From URHD0088 sp041488295 (GTDB taxonomy: Bacteria; Pseudomonadota; Alphaproteobacteria; ATCC43930; CGMCC-115725), in assembly GCA_041488295.1 (NCBI GenBank), contig JBGPOZ010000012.1:1-41053 (forward strand): DNA of 41,053 nucleotides, read 5' to 3'. Position numbers and translations under genes: made by a program. This document shows positions 23,943 to 33,544 of the stretch, one piece after another. Each line of letters starts with the position of its first letter. Positions within the stretch are counted from its first letter, which is position 1. The notes beneath the pieces were generated by a model that saw only the letters and a list, made by a program, of their open reading frames with translations, made no database searches and was not told the origin of the DNA.

Positions 23943-25328
23943 TCAGCGGTACCCGACTTCCTTGGCGGCGGCGACGATGTCGGCGACTTGCGGGACCGCC
24001 AGATGCTCGAGATTGGCGGCGTAGGGCAACGGCACGTCCTTCCCGGCAACGCGGCGGAGCGGCGCGTCGAGCCAATCGAAAGCGTGTTCCATGATCAAAG
24101 CAGCGATCTCCGAGCCGATGCCGGCGGTCGCCCAGCCCTCCTCGACCGAAACGATGCGATTGGTTTTCTTGACGGAGCCGACGATCGTCTCGACATCGAG
24201 CGGGCGGATCGTGCGCAGATCGATGACTTCCGCGGAAATCCCTTCCTCGGCTAACTTCTCCGCCGCTTCCATCGCGACCTGGACCATGCGCGAGAAGGCG
24301 ACGAGGGTTACATCCTTGCCCAGCCGCGCAATTCGCGCGCGCCCGATCGGCACGATGAAATCGCCTTCGATCGGCACCTCGAAGCTCTGCCCGTAGACAA
24401 GCTCGTGCTCGAGGAAAACCACGGGGTTCGGATCGCGGATCGCCGATTTCAGCAAACCTTTGTGGTCGGCGCCGGTATAGGGTGCCACGACCTTCAGCCC
24501 CGGCACATGCGCATACCAGCTCGCATAGCATTGCGAATGCTGCGCCGCGACGCGCGAAGCGATGCTGTTCGGGCCGCGAAAAACGATCGGACACCCCATT
24601 TGGCCGCCGGACATGTAGAGCGTTTTCGCCGCCGAATTGATGATCTGGTCCATCGCCTGCATGGCGAAGTTCCAGGTCATGAACTCGACGATCGGCCGGA
24701 GCCCGCCGAACGCAGCCCCGACGCCGAGGCCAGTGAAGCCGTGCTCGGTGATCGGCGTGTCGACGACGCGGCGCGCGCCGAATTCCTGCAACAGGCCTTG
24801 GCTTACCTTATAGGCGCCCTGATACTCGGCAACCTCCTCGCCCATCAGGAATACCGTCTCGTCGCGCCGCATCTCCTCGGCCATGGCGTCGCGCAAGGCG
24901 TCGCGGACCGTCATCATCTGCGTCTTTCCGGTCCAGTCGAGCTCGGCGGCCGGGGCCGCGGCGCGCGGCGACGCCCCGCCATTCACCTGATGCGCCGGGG
25001 GGACCGAGCGCGCCTCCGCGGGCGCCTTTCTCTCCGCTGCGGGCGGCTTGCTGCCGCGACCCTTGGCGATCTCGGCGGCGTCTTCATCCTCGCCGGCAAG
25101 GAGCGCGATCGGGGCGTTGACGGCGACGTGTTCCGTCCCCGCCGGCACCACGATCTTCGCGAGCGTCCCTTCGTCGACTGCTTCGATCTCCATCGTTGCC
25201 TTGTCGGTCTCGATCTCGGCGAGAACGTCGCCAGCCTTCACGGAGTCGCCTTCATTCTTCAGCCATTTGGCGATCTTGCCCTCGGTCATGGTGGGCGACA
25301 GGGCGGGCATCAGGATTTCGATGGGCAT
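23943..25328 (-). CDS. pdhB: Pyruvate dehydrogenase E1 beta subunit with N-terminal lipoyl domain
   Basis: This subunit forms the E1 heterotetramer with PdhA and decarboxylates pyruvate. At 461 residues it is about 130 longer than a plain E1-beta, because it begins with a complete lipoyl domain (Lys43 in ETDKATMEI) and an Ala/Pro-rich linker (about 85-135). The E1-beta part starts at TVRDALRDAMAEEMRRDETV, continues with VFLMGEEVAEYQGAYKVS and VVDTPITEHGFTG, and ends with the transketolase C-terminal domain. This architecture is known in alphaproteobacteria such as Zymomonas and Sinorhizobium. The lipoyl domain is closely similar to that of PdhC over the first 50 residues. A gap of 63 bases separates it from pdhA. 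Confidence 0.97.
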   Translation of the reverse strand: MPIEILMPALSPTMTEGKIAKWLKNEGDSVKAGDVLAEIETDKATMEIEAVDEGTLAKIVVPAGTEHVAVNAPIALLAGEDEDAAEIAKGRGSKPPAAERKAPAEARSVPPAHQVNGGASPRAAAPAAELDWTGKTQMMTVRDALRDAMAEEMRRDETVFLMGEEVAEYQGAYKVSQGLLQEFGARRVVDTPITEHGFTGLGVGAAFGGLRPIVEFMTWNFAMQAMDQIINSAAKTLYMSGGQMGCPIVFRGPNSIASRVAAQHSQCYASWYAHVPGLKVVAPYTGADHKGLLKSAIRDPNPVVFLEHELVYGQSFEVPIEGDFIVPIGRARIARLGKDVTLVAFSRMVQVAMEAAEKLAEEGISAEVIDLRTIRPLDVETIVGSVKKTNRIVSVEEGWATAGIGSEIAALIMEHAFDWLDAPLRRVAGKDVPLPYAANLEHLAVPQVADIVAAAKEVGYR

Positions 25329-25391
25329 GGTGCTATCCCAGGAGACTTTGCCAAGAGGCTTTCGACGGCATTCTTCCAGTCGACCGGCGGT

Positions 25392-26405
25392 TCAGGCTTC
25401 CTTCAACACATCCGTCCAGAGCTCGGACGGGTCCGGCTCGGGGCTGTCCTGAGCGAACTGCGCCGCCGAGGCGATGATGTCCTTGACCTGCTTGTCGATC
25501 GTTTTCAGCTCGTTCTCATCGGAGAAGTTGCCGTCGAGCAACCGCTTCTTCGCTTGGTCGATGCAATCATGCTCGGCCCGCATGCGGTTGACCTCGTCCT
25601 TGGTCCGGTATTTTGCCGGGTCGGACATCGAGTGGCCGCGATAGCGATAGGTCAGCATTTCGAGTAGATACGGCCCCTCGCCGGAGCGTGCGTGCTCGAT
25701 GGCGATGTCTGCCGCGGCCTTGACGGCGAGGACGTTCATTCCATCGACTTGCCGGGCGGGAATGCCGAAGGGCTGAGCGCGCACGAAGAGATCATGGCTC
25801 GCCGAGGCGCGCGCCACCGACGTTCCCATGCCATAGCGATTGTTCTCGATGACATAGACGGCCGGCAGCTTCCAGAGTGCCGCCATGTTGAAACTTTCCG
25901 ACACCTGACCCTGGTTGATGGCGCCGTCGCCGAGATAGGTATAGGAGACGCCGCCGTCATTCTTGTAGCGATGGGCGAAGGCGAGGCCAGTGCCGATCGG
26001 AACCTGCGCGCCAACGATGCCGTGCCCGCCGAAAAAGCGCTTCTCGCGGCTGAACATATGCATCGAGCCGCCCTTGCCCCTGGAATAGCCGGTACGACGG
26101 CCGGTCAACTCGGCCATGACCCCCTTCGGGTCCATGCCGCAGGCGAGCATGTGGCCATGGTCGCGGTAGGACGTGACGATGCTGTCACCCTCCTTGGCCG
26201 CCGCCATCACGCCGACGACGACCGCCTCCTGGCCGATGTAGAGATGACAGAAGCCGCCGATCAGGCCCATGCCGTACATCTGGCCGGCCTTTTCCTCGAA
26301 GCGTCGGATGAGCAGCATCTCGCGGTAGTATTTGAGAAGTTCGGCGGCCGTTACCGGCGCTTCTTCGGGCTGCGCTACCCTCGGTTTACGCTTGGCGATG
26401 GCCAT
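25392..26405 (-). CDS. pdhA: Pyruvate dehydrogenase E1 alpha subunit
   Basis: E1 alpha binds thiamine diphosphate with PdhB. The 337 residues include the TPP-binding motif YLGDGAINQGQVSESFNMA ending at VIENNRYGMGT, the substrate-channel segment HLYIGQEAVVVG, and the phosphorylation-loop-like region TYRYRGHSMSDPAKYRTKDE. The start ATG at 26405 has a GGGGGAG ribosome site. Upstream lies a 279-base interval with an AT-rich block and two perfect palindromes, the likely control region of the whole pdhA-pdhB-pdhC-lpd-lipA-ratA unit. Confidence 0.97.
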   Translation of the reverse strand: MAIAKRKPRVAQPEEAPVTAAELLKYYREMLLIRRFEEKAGQMYGMGLIGGFCHLYIGQEAVVVGVMAAAKEGDSIVTSYRDHGHMLACGMDPKGVMAELTGRRTGYSRGKGGSMHMFSREKRFFGGHGIVGAQVPIGTGLAFAHRYKNDGGVSYTYLGDGAINQGQVSESFNMAALWKLPAVYVIENNRYGMGTSVARASASHDLFVRAQPFGIPARQVDGMNVLAVKAAADIAIEHARSGEGPYLLEMLTYRYRGHSMSDPAKYRTKDEVNRMRAEHDCIDQAKKRLLDGNFSDENELKTIDKQVKDIIASAAQFAQDSPEPDPSELWTDVLKEA

Positions 26406-26525
26406 GGCTCCCCCGGAGACGGATCCGCACGACGGTTCGCGGGCTGCACGAAACCGCCGTTAAGATGGCGCCGCAGACAATGGAATGCAATGGCAGACGT
26501 CAAAAAGAAGTACCATAAGGTATTG

Positions 26526-26566
26526 TTTTGCAATGCAAAATAAACTATTAACTGAAATTCAGTTAA
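26526..26566. promoter_or_regulatory. Pair of perfect palindromes upstream of pdhA (putative operators)
   Basis: TTTTGCA-A-TGCAAAA (26526-26540; 7-base arms) and TTAACTGAA-A-TTCAGTTAA (26548-26566; 9-base arms) have centres 24 bases apart in an AT-rich island inside GC-rich DNA. On the pdhA strand a TTAACT hexamer, a 17-base spacer and TTATTT give a plausible promoter threaded through both palindromes, and other hexamer pairs are possible. The pdhA start is about 120 bases downstream, leaving a long leader. The other bases of the 26406-26684 interval show no gene. Confidence 0.6.
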
Positions 26567-26684
26567 AGATGCTGAATTCGCTTCGAGACCAATCAGCGCG
26601 AGCCCGCAAGGGCGCCCAGCCATGCCCGACGCGCTCGGCACTCATCCGATCATCTAGCGTACGGCAAAACAGAGTGTTGGTCGA

Positions 26685-27008
26685 TCAGCGCGGCAGATTG
26701 CCCCGCATGATGACGATCTCGTGAGGACCCGACAGATTGAGCGTGGCGCGCGCTCGTTCATCGAGCATGTCTGGATCGATATGCTCCGGGCGCAAGAGCG
26801 AGACATGACGATCGAGCGCGCCACGCTCGTCGTCGAGCGAGGCAAGCTGAGTCTTCGCCACCTTCAATTCCTGCGTCAGCCGGAGCCAGGCCAGCAGCCC
26901 GCGGTCACCCTGCACCAGATGATAGCCAAAGTAGCCCATCAAGCTGATTCCGAGCACGGGTCCCGCGATGAATCCGGCGCGCCGCTTGATTTCCTGCAGA
27001 ACCATCAT
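26685..27008 (-). CDS. ftsB: FtsB/DivIC-family septum formation initiator
   Basis: FtsB-like proteins are single-pass membrane proteins that, with FtsL and FtsQ, activate septal peptidoglycan synthesis. The 107 residues have a short cytoplasmic N-terminus, one membrane segment (about 12-30, AGFIAGPVLGISLMGYFGYH) and a coiled-coil rich in Leu and charged residues (about 38-75). The end of the periplasmic part reads DMLDERARATLNLSGPHEIVI, which matches the family's 'ERAR..LG....DE.V' pattern. It sits between eno and pdhA, a conserved location in alphaproteobacteria. The start is ATG 27008, or the adjacent ATG 27005. Confidence 0.88.
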   Translation of the reverse strand: MMVLQEIKRRAGFIAGPVLGISLMGYFGYHLVQGDRGLLAWLRLTQELKVAKTQLASLDDERGALDRHVSLLRPEHIDPDMLDERARATLNLSGPHEIVIMRGNLPR

Positions 27009-27085
27009 GCACTGGAGAGAATCACGCGCGAGTCACCGGGTCAATATCTTTAGTGAGCGCGCCGCGCGAAAATCGTTCGCGGCAA

Positions 27086-28366
<1,281 letters not shown>

Positions 28367-28413
28367 GGTTGCATCCCGTTTGGCTGACGATTTTCCTGCC
28401 GCAGACGCCAGAA

Positions 28414-28493
28414 TTCACCACGAAGACACGAAGGACACCAAGGAGAATTTCCCTCTTCGGGCCTCTTCGTGAACTTTGTGTCTTTGTGGTGAA
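28414..28493. repeat. 80-base palindromic intergenic repeat (CACGAAGACACGAAG type)
   Basis: The outer arms are 20 bases each: TTCACCACGAAGACACGAAG at 28414-28433 and CTTTGTGTCTTTGTGGTGAA at 28474-28493. They pair at 18 of 20 positions in DNA, and the two mismatches become G-U pairs in RNA. The 40-base middle contains CCTCTTCG twice, 10 bases apart (28452 and 28462). From memory, this 'CACCACGAAGACACGAAG' sequence recurs as inverted intergenic copies in many unrelated bacterial genomes and is often mistranslated as spurious small proteins rich in HHEDTKDTK. It has no ribosome site and is not a gene. Confidence 0.8.
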
Positions 28494-28505
28494 AATAAAC
28501 CTGTC

Positions 28506-29351
28506 TCAGATTGCGCCGAGCGGTCGGGCCTTGGCGACCTTGTCGAAGGCCTGCAGCGTTTCGAGAAGGGCCGGCATGTCTTTGAGATGCACCATGTTCG
28601 GCCCGTCCGAGGGCGCGCGGTCGGGATCCTGATGTGTTTCCATGAAGACCGCCGCGACGCCGACGGCAATCGCGGCGCGCGCCAGCACCGGGACGAATTC
28701 GCGCTGTCCGCCCGACGTCTTGCCCATGCCGCCCGGCTGCTGCACGGAGTGCGTTGCGTCGAAGACGATGGGACAACCGGTCCGGGCCATGATCGGCAGG
28801 GCGCGCATGTCCGAGATCAGCGTGTTGTAGCCGAAGCTGGCGCCGCGCTCGCAGAGCATCACCCTATCGTTGCCGGTCGAGGCGATCTTCTCGACGATGT
28901 TGACGGCATCCCAAGGCGCGAGAAACTGCCCCTTCTTCACATTGATCGCGCGCCCGGTCTTGCCCGCGGCGATGATGAGGTCGGTCTGCCGGCAGAGGAA
29001 GGCCGGGATCTGCAGCACGTCGACCGCCTCCGCGGTCGGCGCGCATTGGTCCGGCGCGTGGACGTCGGTCAGCACCGGACATCCGAAGCGTGCGCGCAAA
29101 TCGGCGAGGATTTGCAGCCCGTCATCGATGCCGATCCCGCGCGCCGTCGAGATGGCGCTGCGGTTTGCCTTGTCGAACGAGCTCTTGTAGATGAGACCGA
29201 TGCCGAGCTTTCGAGTGAGCTCGACAAGCGCCTGCGCCATCTCGAAGGCATGGCCGCGGCTTTCGATCTGACACGGACCGGCGATCAGCGCGAACGGCAG
29301 ATCATTGCCGACGGTGACGTTGCCGATGGTGATGTGACGAGACATGGTCAT
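28506..29351 (-). CDS. kdsA: 3-deoxy-D-manno-octulosonate 8-phosphate synthase
   Basis: KdsA condenses phosphoenolpyruvate with arabinose 5-phosphate, the first step to the Kdo sugars of lipopolysaccharide. The 281 residues contain the signature FALIAGPCQIESRGHAFEMA, YKSSFDKANRSA, the PVLTDVHAP stretch and VMLCERGASFGYNTLISDM. The Cys after GP marks the usual metal-dependent or metal-independent branch region. I did not assign which branch, because the deciding Asn/Cys position needs an alignment. ATG at 29351 and ATG at 29345 are both possible. It is flanked on both sides by palindromic repeats, between eno and pyrG, a common alphaproteobacterial order. Confidence 0.97.
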   Translation of the reverse strand: MTMSRHITIGNVTVGNDLPFALIAGPCQIESRGHAFEMAQALVELTRKLGIGLIYKSSFDKANRSAISTARGIGIDDGLQILADLRARFGCPVLTDVHAPDQCAPTAEAVDVLQIPAFLCRQTDLIIAAGKTGRAINVKKGQFLAPWDAVNIVEKIASTGNDRVMLCERGASFGYNTLISDMRALPIMARTGCPIVFDATHSVQQPGGMGKTSGGQREFVPVLARAAIAVGVAAVFMETHQDPDRAPSDGPNMVHLKDMPALLETLQAFDKVAKARPLGAI

Positions 29352-29366
29352 GCGAGATTTTTACCT

Positions 29367-29426
29367 CGTCATGCCCGGGCTTGACCCGGGCATCCATGGA
29401 CCCCCAGGTCAAGCCTGGGGGTGACG
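29367..29426. repeat. 60-base double-hairpin repeat element (REP-like)
   Basis: Two adjacent hairpins are visible: ATGCCCGGG/CCCGGGCAT at 29371-29379 and 29385-29393, and ACCCCCAGG/CCTGGGGGT at 29400-29408 and 29414-29422. Loops are CTTGA and TCAAG, which are complementary to each other. The ends CGTCA (29367-29371) and TGACG (29422-29426) also pair, so the whole could fold as a closed three-way structure. Similar 'CATGCCCGGGCTTGACCCGGGCATC' units are, to my recollection, frequent in intergenic regions of Bradyrhizobium, Rhodopseudomonas and relatives. It lies just downstream of pyrG and upstream of kdsA. Confidence 0.8.
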
Positions 29427-29461
29427 GAAAAACAAGGAGCCGAAGCAGGCCAAGCTGCCAC

Positions 29462-31087
<1,626 letters not shown>

Positions 31088-31127
31088 GGACTTTCAATGT
31101 AAGTGATGGAGGGCGGACAGCGCCAGT

Positions 31128-31149
31128 AAAAAGAGCGCGATTCGCGCTC
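31128..31149 (-). terminator. Probable Rho-independent terminator after secG
   Basis: On the leftward strand a GAGCGCGA/TCGCGCTC stem with almost no spacer is followed at once by five T residues. This is a good intrinsic terminator shape, about 65 bases after the secG stop and about 40 bases before the pyrG start, so it should separate secG from pyrG. Confidence 0.65.
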
Positions 31150-31181
31150 ATGAGGACAACTTTCTTCTGTCGGTCCGAAAC

Positions 31182-31208
31182 GAAAAGGGCCGCGCCCAGG
31201 GGGCGCGG
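31182..31208 (-). terminator. Stem-loop immediately after secG
   Basis: CCGCGCCC and GGGCGCGG form a perfect 8-base GC-only stem with a 3-base loop, starting 2 bases after the secG stop. On the transcribed strand it is followed by CCCTTTTCG, a weak T tract. It may act in tandem with the stronger terminator further downstream or protect the 3' end of the mRNA. Confidence 0.5.
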
Positions 31209-31210
31209 AC

Positions 31211-31567
31211 TTACTTTGCGAGCGGAACGCTCGGTGTCGCCGGTTCCGCGGGCTGAGCCGGTGGGACGGGTTGAGCGGGCACGGCGGCCGGCGCCCCCGA
31301 TGCTGGCGTCGGAAGCTGTTCGACGATCGAGCGCGGCACATTGCTGCCGCCGGCAAAGACTGCCAGCGCGATGCTCGTCAAAAAGAACCCCGCGGCGAGG
31401 ATTGCCGTGGTGCGGGTCAGGAGATTGGCTGTCGAGCGGCCCGTCATGAACCCCGACATGCCGCCGCCGCCCATGCCGAGCCCGCCGCCCTCGCTCTTTT
31501 GGATGAGGACGACGCCGATCATGGCGAGACAGAGGATGAGGTGGATAACAAGAAAGACTTCGGTCAT
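31211..31567 (-). CDS. secG: Preprotein translocase subunit SecG
   Basis: SecG is the small third subunit of the SecYEG channel. The 118 residues have two membrane segments: about 1-22 (EVFLVIHLILCLAMIGVVLI) and about 55-78 (RTTAILAAGFFLTSIALAVF). The typical glycine-rich loop QKSEGGGLGMGGG and GFMTGR lie between them, with NLLTRTT leading into the second helix. The last 35 residues are Ala/Pro-rich, as in other alphaproteobacterial SecG. Placement between tpiA and pyrG is conserved. Confidence 0.96.
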   Translation of the reverse strand: MTEVFLVIHLILCLAMIGVVLIQKSEGGGLGMGGGGMSGFMTGRSTANLLTRTTAILAAGFFLTSIALAVFAGGSNVPRSIVEQLPTPASGAPAAVPAQPVPPAQPAEPATPSVPLAK

Positions 31568-31644
31568 TCGCTGCCGTCCTGATGGCGAAGCTCGGAGGAA
31601 TCCAGTCCGAGAGGCGCTGTTCTAATGCCGGCGCGTCAGCAAAG

Positions 31645-32403
31645 CTAGCCGCAACTACGCGCGATCTCGCAGAAGTCGCCGGCGAGCAGGCTTGCACCGC
31701 CAACGAGCGCGCCGTCGACATCGGCAATCGCGAGCAGCTCGCGCGCATTGCCGGGCTTCACGGAGCCACCATAGAGAATCCGGACCGCGCCAGCGTCTGC
31801 AACGCGCGTGCCGAGCATGTTCCGGATGTGAGCATGCACCTCGCGAATTTCGAGGGGGGTCGGAGTCCGGCCCGTGCCGATCGCCCAAACCGGCTCGTAG
31901 GCGACGACGAGCATGGCGGCATCCGTATCGTCAGGGATGGATGCCGCGATTTGCCGCCCCACGACGTCGAGCGCCGCTCCGGCGTTGCGCTCGGCGTCGC
32001 TCTCGCCAACGCAGAGAATGCTTGAGAGGCCGGCACGGTGGGCAGCGATGAGCTTCTCGCGCACGGCGGCGTCGCTCTCGCCATGATCCGCGCGCCGTTC
32101 TGAGTGACCGAGAATAACGTGGGTGCAGCCCGCATCCTTCAGCATTTCCGCGCTGACATCGCCGGTATGAGCGCCTTTGGCCGCGGCGTGGCAATCCTGG
32201 CCGCCGAGCATGATGCGCGAACCCATGAGCGCCTCGCCCACAGCGACCAGAAGAGTTGCCGGCGGGCAGACCACAAGCTCGCAAGCGACGGGCCTGACCG
32301 TGGCGGCGCGCCGCGCGATCTCGCGGGCAAGTTCCAATCCTGGGCCGCGCAACCCGTTCATCTTCCAATTTCCGGCCACGAGTTTGCGCCGCACCGTCGT
32401 CAT
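31645..32403 (-). CDS. tpiA: Triosephosphate isomerase
   Basis: The enzyme interconverts dihydroxyacetone phosphate and glyceraldehyde 3-phosphate. The 252 residues include the catalytic Lys14 in VAGNWKMNG, the His in ILGHSERRADHGE and the Glu in VAYEPVWAIGTGRTPTP, followed by the flexible phosphate loop and YGGSVKPGNA. I chose ATG 32403, which has GGAGG seven bases upstream; an open extension of 18 codons is not conserved. The leader contains the short palindrome CCCGCTC-G-GAGCGGG at 32464-32478. The gap to secG is 77 bases. Confidence 0.98.
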   Translation of the reverse strand: MTTVRRKLVAGNWKMNGLRGPGLELAREIARRAATVRPVACELVVCPPATLLVAVGEALMGSRIMLGGQDCHAAAKGAHTGDVSAEMLKDAGCTHVILGHSERRADHGESDAAVREKLIAAHRAGLSSILCVGESDAERNAGAALDVVGRQIAASIPDDTDAAMLVVAYEPVWAIGTGRTPTPLEIREVHAHIRNMLGTRVADAGAVRILYGGSVKPGNARELLAIADVDGALVGGASLLAGDFCEIARSCG

Positions 32404-32571
32404 TTGCTTCCTCCCGCCAGCTTCCACGAGCGCTGCGAGGCCTCGACTCCCCGGCAACGCTCACCCGCTCGGAGCGGGGCGGCATACTCTATCGTGACGA
32501 CAAGACACGACTGTGCCATGATATCGACACAACACGATAAAAATCGACGCAAATGGTCGTGGAGGGAAGGC

Positions 32572-32772
32572 ATGTCGATGGACGCCAGTGTTTGGCTAGT
32601 GCGGGCGGCTCTGGAAGAGGCCGCCGGGGAAAGGGCGTCGGATTTGATGCGGCGGCCGAGCAAGCACTTGGCCAATCAAACTCCGCTCGAGGTTGCCCGG
32701 CAGCCAGGCGGTGCGCGTCTCGTTCTCGCCGAGCTTGACAAGATCGTCATGCGCGAGCCGACCCGGCAATAA
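32572..32772 (+). CDS. Small protein resembling the DUF2384 (Xre/MbcA/ParS antitoxin) C-terminal domain
   Basis: The 66-residue product starts at an ATG with a strong ribosome site (GGAGGGAAGG). Its C-terminal half, SKHLANQTPLEVARQPGGAR and then LVLAELDKI, matches the pattern of the DUF2384 toxin-binding domain ('P...LGG.TPLELA.TEEGAR.V..LL.RI'). Full antitoxins of this type are about 120-150 residues with an Xre-like DNA-binding part, which is absent. The neighbouring gene on the other strand is a receiver protein and not a RES-domain toxin. In-frame ATGs at 32518 and upstream exist but lack a ribosome site. It may be a truncated antitoxin, a solitary regulator or a decayed module. The family call is from residue pattern only. 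Confidence 0.5.
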   Translation: MSMDASVWLVRAALEEAAGERASDLMRRPSKHLANQTPLEVARQPGGARLVLAELDKIVMREPTRQ

Positions 32773-32819
32773 GGCGCAACGGCGTCGACTTGCTGCCGGA
32801 ATCGCGCGCGTCGGATTGA

Positions 32820-33239
32820 TTAGCTTGGAGGATCGGTCAAGGCGCGAGCGAACTCGGACAAGAGTTCCTCGCGGTATTGCGGCTTGTTCAAAATCGTCCC
32901 GCACAGAGCCTCGCCGCCGCCCGGCAGCCGGTGTGCGTAACCGGTGGTATAGATGACCGGAAGCTGAGGGCGTAGCTGCTTTGCACGGCGCGCCAATTCG
33001 TATCCGTCCATGCCGGACATTCTGACATCGGTGAAGAGCAAGTCGACCGCCCCCTCGGCGATGATCCCGAGCGCCTCGAAGCCATCGGTCGCCGCGAGAA
33101 CGCTGTATCCCTCGTCAGCCAGCAGAGCGACAACTCGGTCGCGGACCTTTCGGTCGTCCCCAACGACGAGAATCGTGTGGGCCCGTCCATCTTGCGTTGG
33201 CCGCCCGTCCCTCACGATGTCCTCCTCAGACCCAGCCAT
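32820..33239 (-). CDS. Orphan single-domain response regulator (CheY-like receiver)
   Basis: The 139 residues form one receiver domain (about 22-135) with no output domain. The phosphoacceptor is Asp71 in LLFTDVRMSGMDGYELA, the switch Thr is in PVIYTTGYAH and the conserved Lys is Lys119 in ILNKPQY. One residue is odd: the first strand ends LVVGDDRKVRD, so the first of the two acidic magnesium ligands is Gly27 while Asp28 remains. No kinase gene is adjacent. It is read opposite to the DUF2384-like gene, 3' end to 3' end, with 47 bases between. Proteins of this type are often fused to or encoded with hybrid kinases, but its partner is unknown. Confidence 0.85.
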   Translation of the reverse strand: MAGSEEDIVRDGRPTQDGRAHTILVVGDDRKVRDRVVALLADEGYSVLAATDGFEALGIIAEGAVDLLFTDVRMSGMDGYELARRAKQLRPQLPVIYTTGYAHRLPGGGEALCGTILNKPQYREELLSEFARALTDPPS

Positions 33240-33269
33240 AGCCCCATCTTATCCGCGGCGGAAACATCT

Positions 33270-33328
33270 TGTTGTGGCCTGTCCCTGTGCAACCACAACA
33301 TCTGGAAAGGTTAACAGACCTTAACAGA
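33270..33328. repeat. Small inverted and direct repeats in a 305-base gene-free region
   Basis: The interval 33240-33544 has no supported gene. It contains an inverted repeat TGTTGTGG/CCACAACA (33270-33277 and 33293-33300, 15-base loop) 30 bases upstream of the receiver gene start, and a direct repeat of TTAACAGA at 33311-33318 and 33321-33328, one helical turn apart. Either could be a regulatory site for the receiver gene or the rightward ppiD gene. I do not recognise them. The remaining bases 33329-33471 show no further structure. Confidence 0.45.
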
Positions 33329-33471
33329 GAATTCTATGGTTCGTTCCGCTCATTGTGACCGAATTAATTGCGCTGTTGTTGGGCGGCAAACGGGGCATTC
33401 AGCTGGTGCCCGTCGCTCATAGCCTCGACCGACCGGTGTCGACGCCCATTCTCCTCTCACCTCCGTCGCCG

Positions 33472-33500
33472 TTGCGGCTTTTCTGCGCCGTCCCTATGAT
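33472..33500 (+). promoter_or_regulatory. Predicted sigma-70-type promoter for ppiD
   Basis: TTGCGG (33472-33477) and TATGAT (33495-33500) are separated by exactly 17 bases. Transcription would start near 33507, giving a leader of about 38 bases before ppiD. This is the best consensus promoter I found in the window and probably also serves trpE, which follows ppiD by 13 bases. Confidence 0.55.
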
Positions 33501-33544
33501 CCGCGCGCCATTCCCTTAGCCAATGTCTTGTTCGGTCCCCATCC

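Noticed and set aside
33355..33519. 54-codon GTG-initiated frame upstream of ppiD
   Set aside because: It has no ribosome site, covers the predicted ppiD promoter and has no recognisable sequence.
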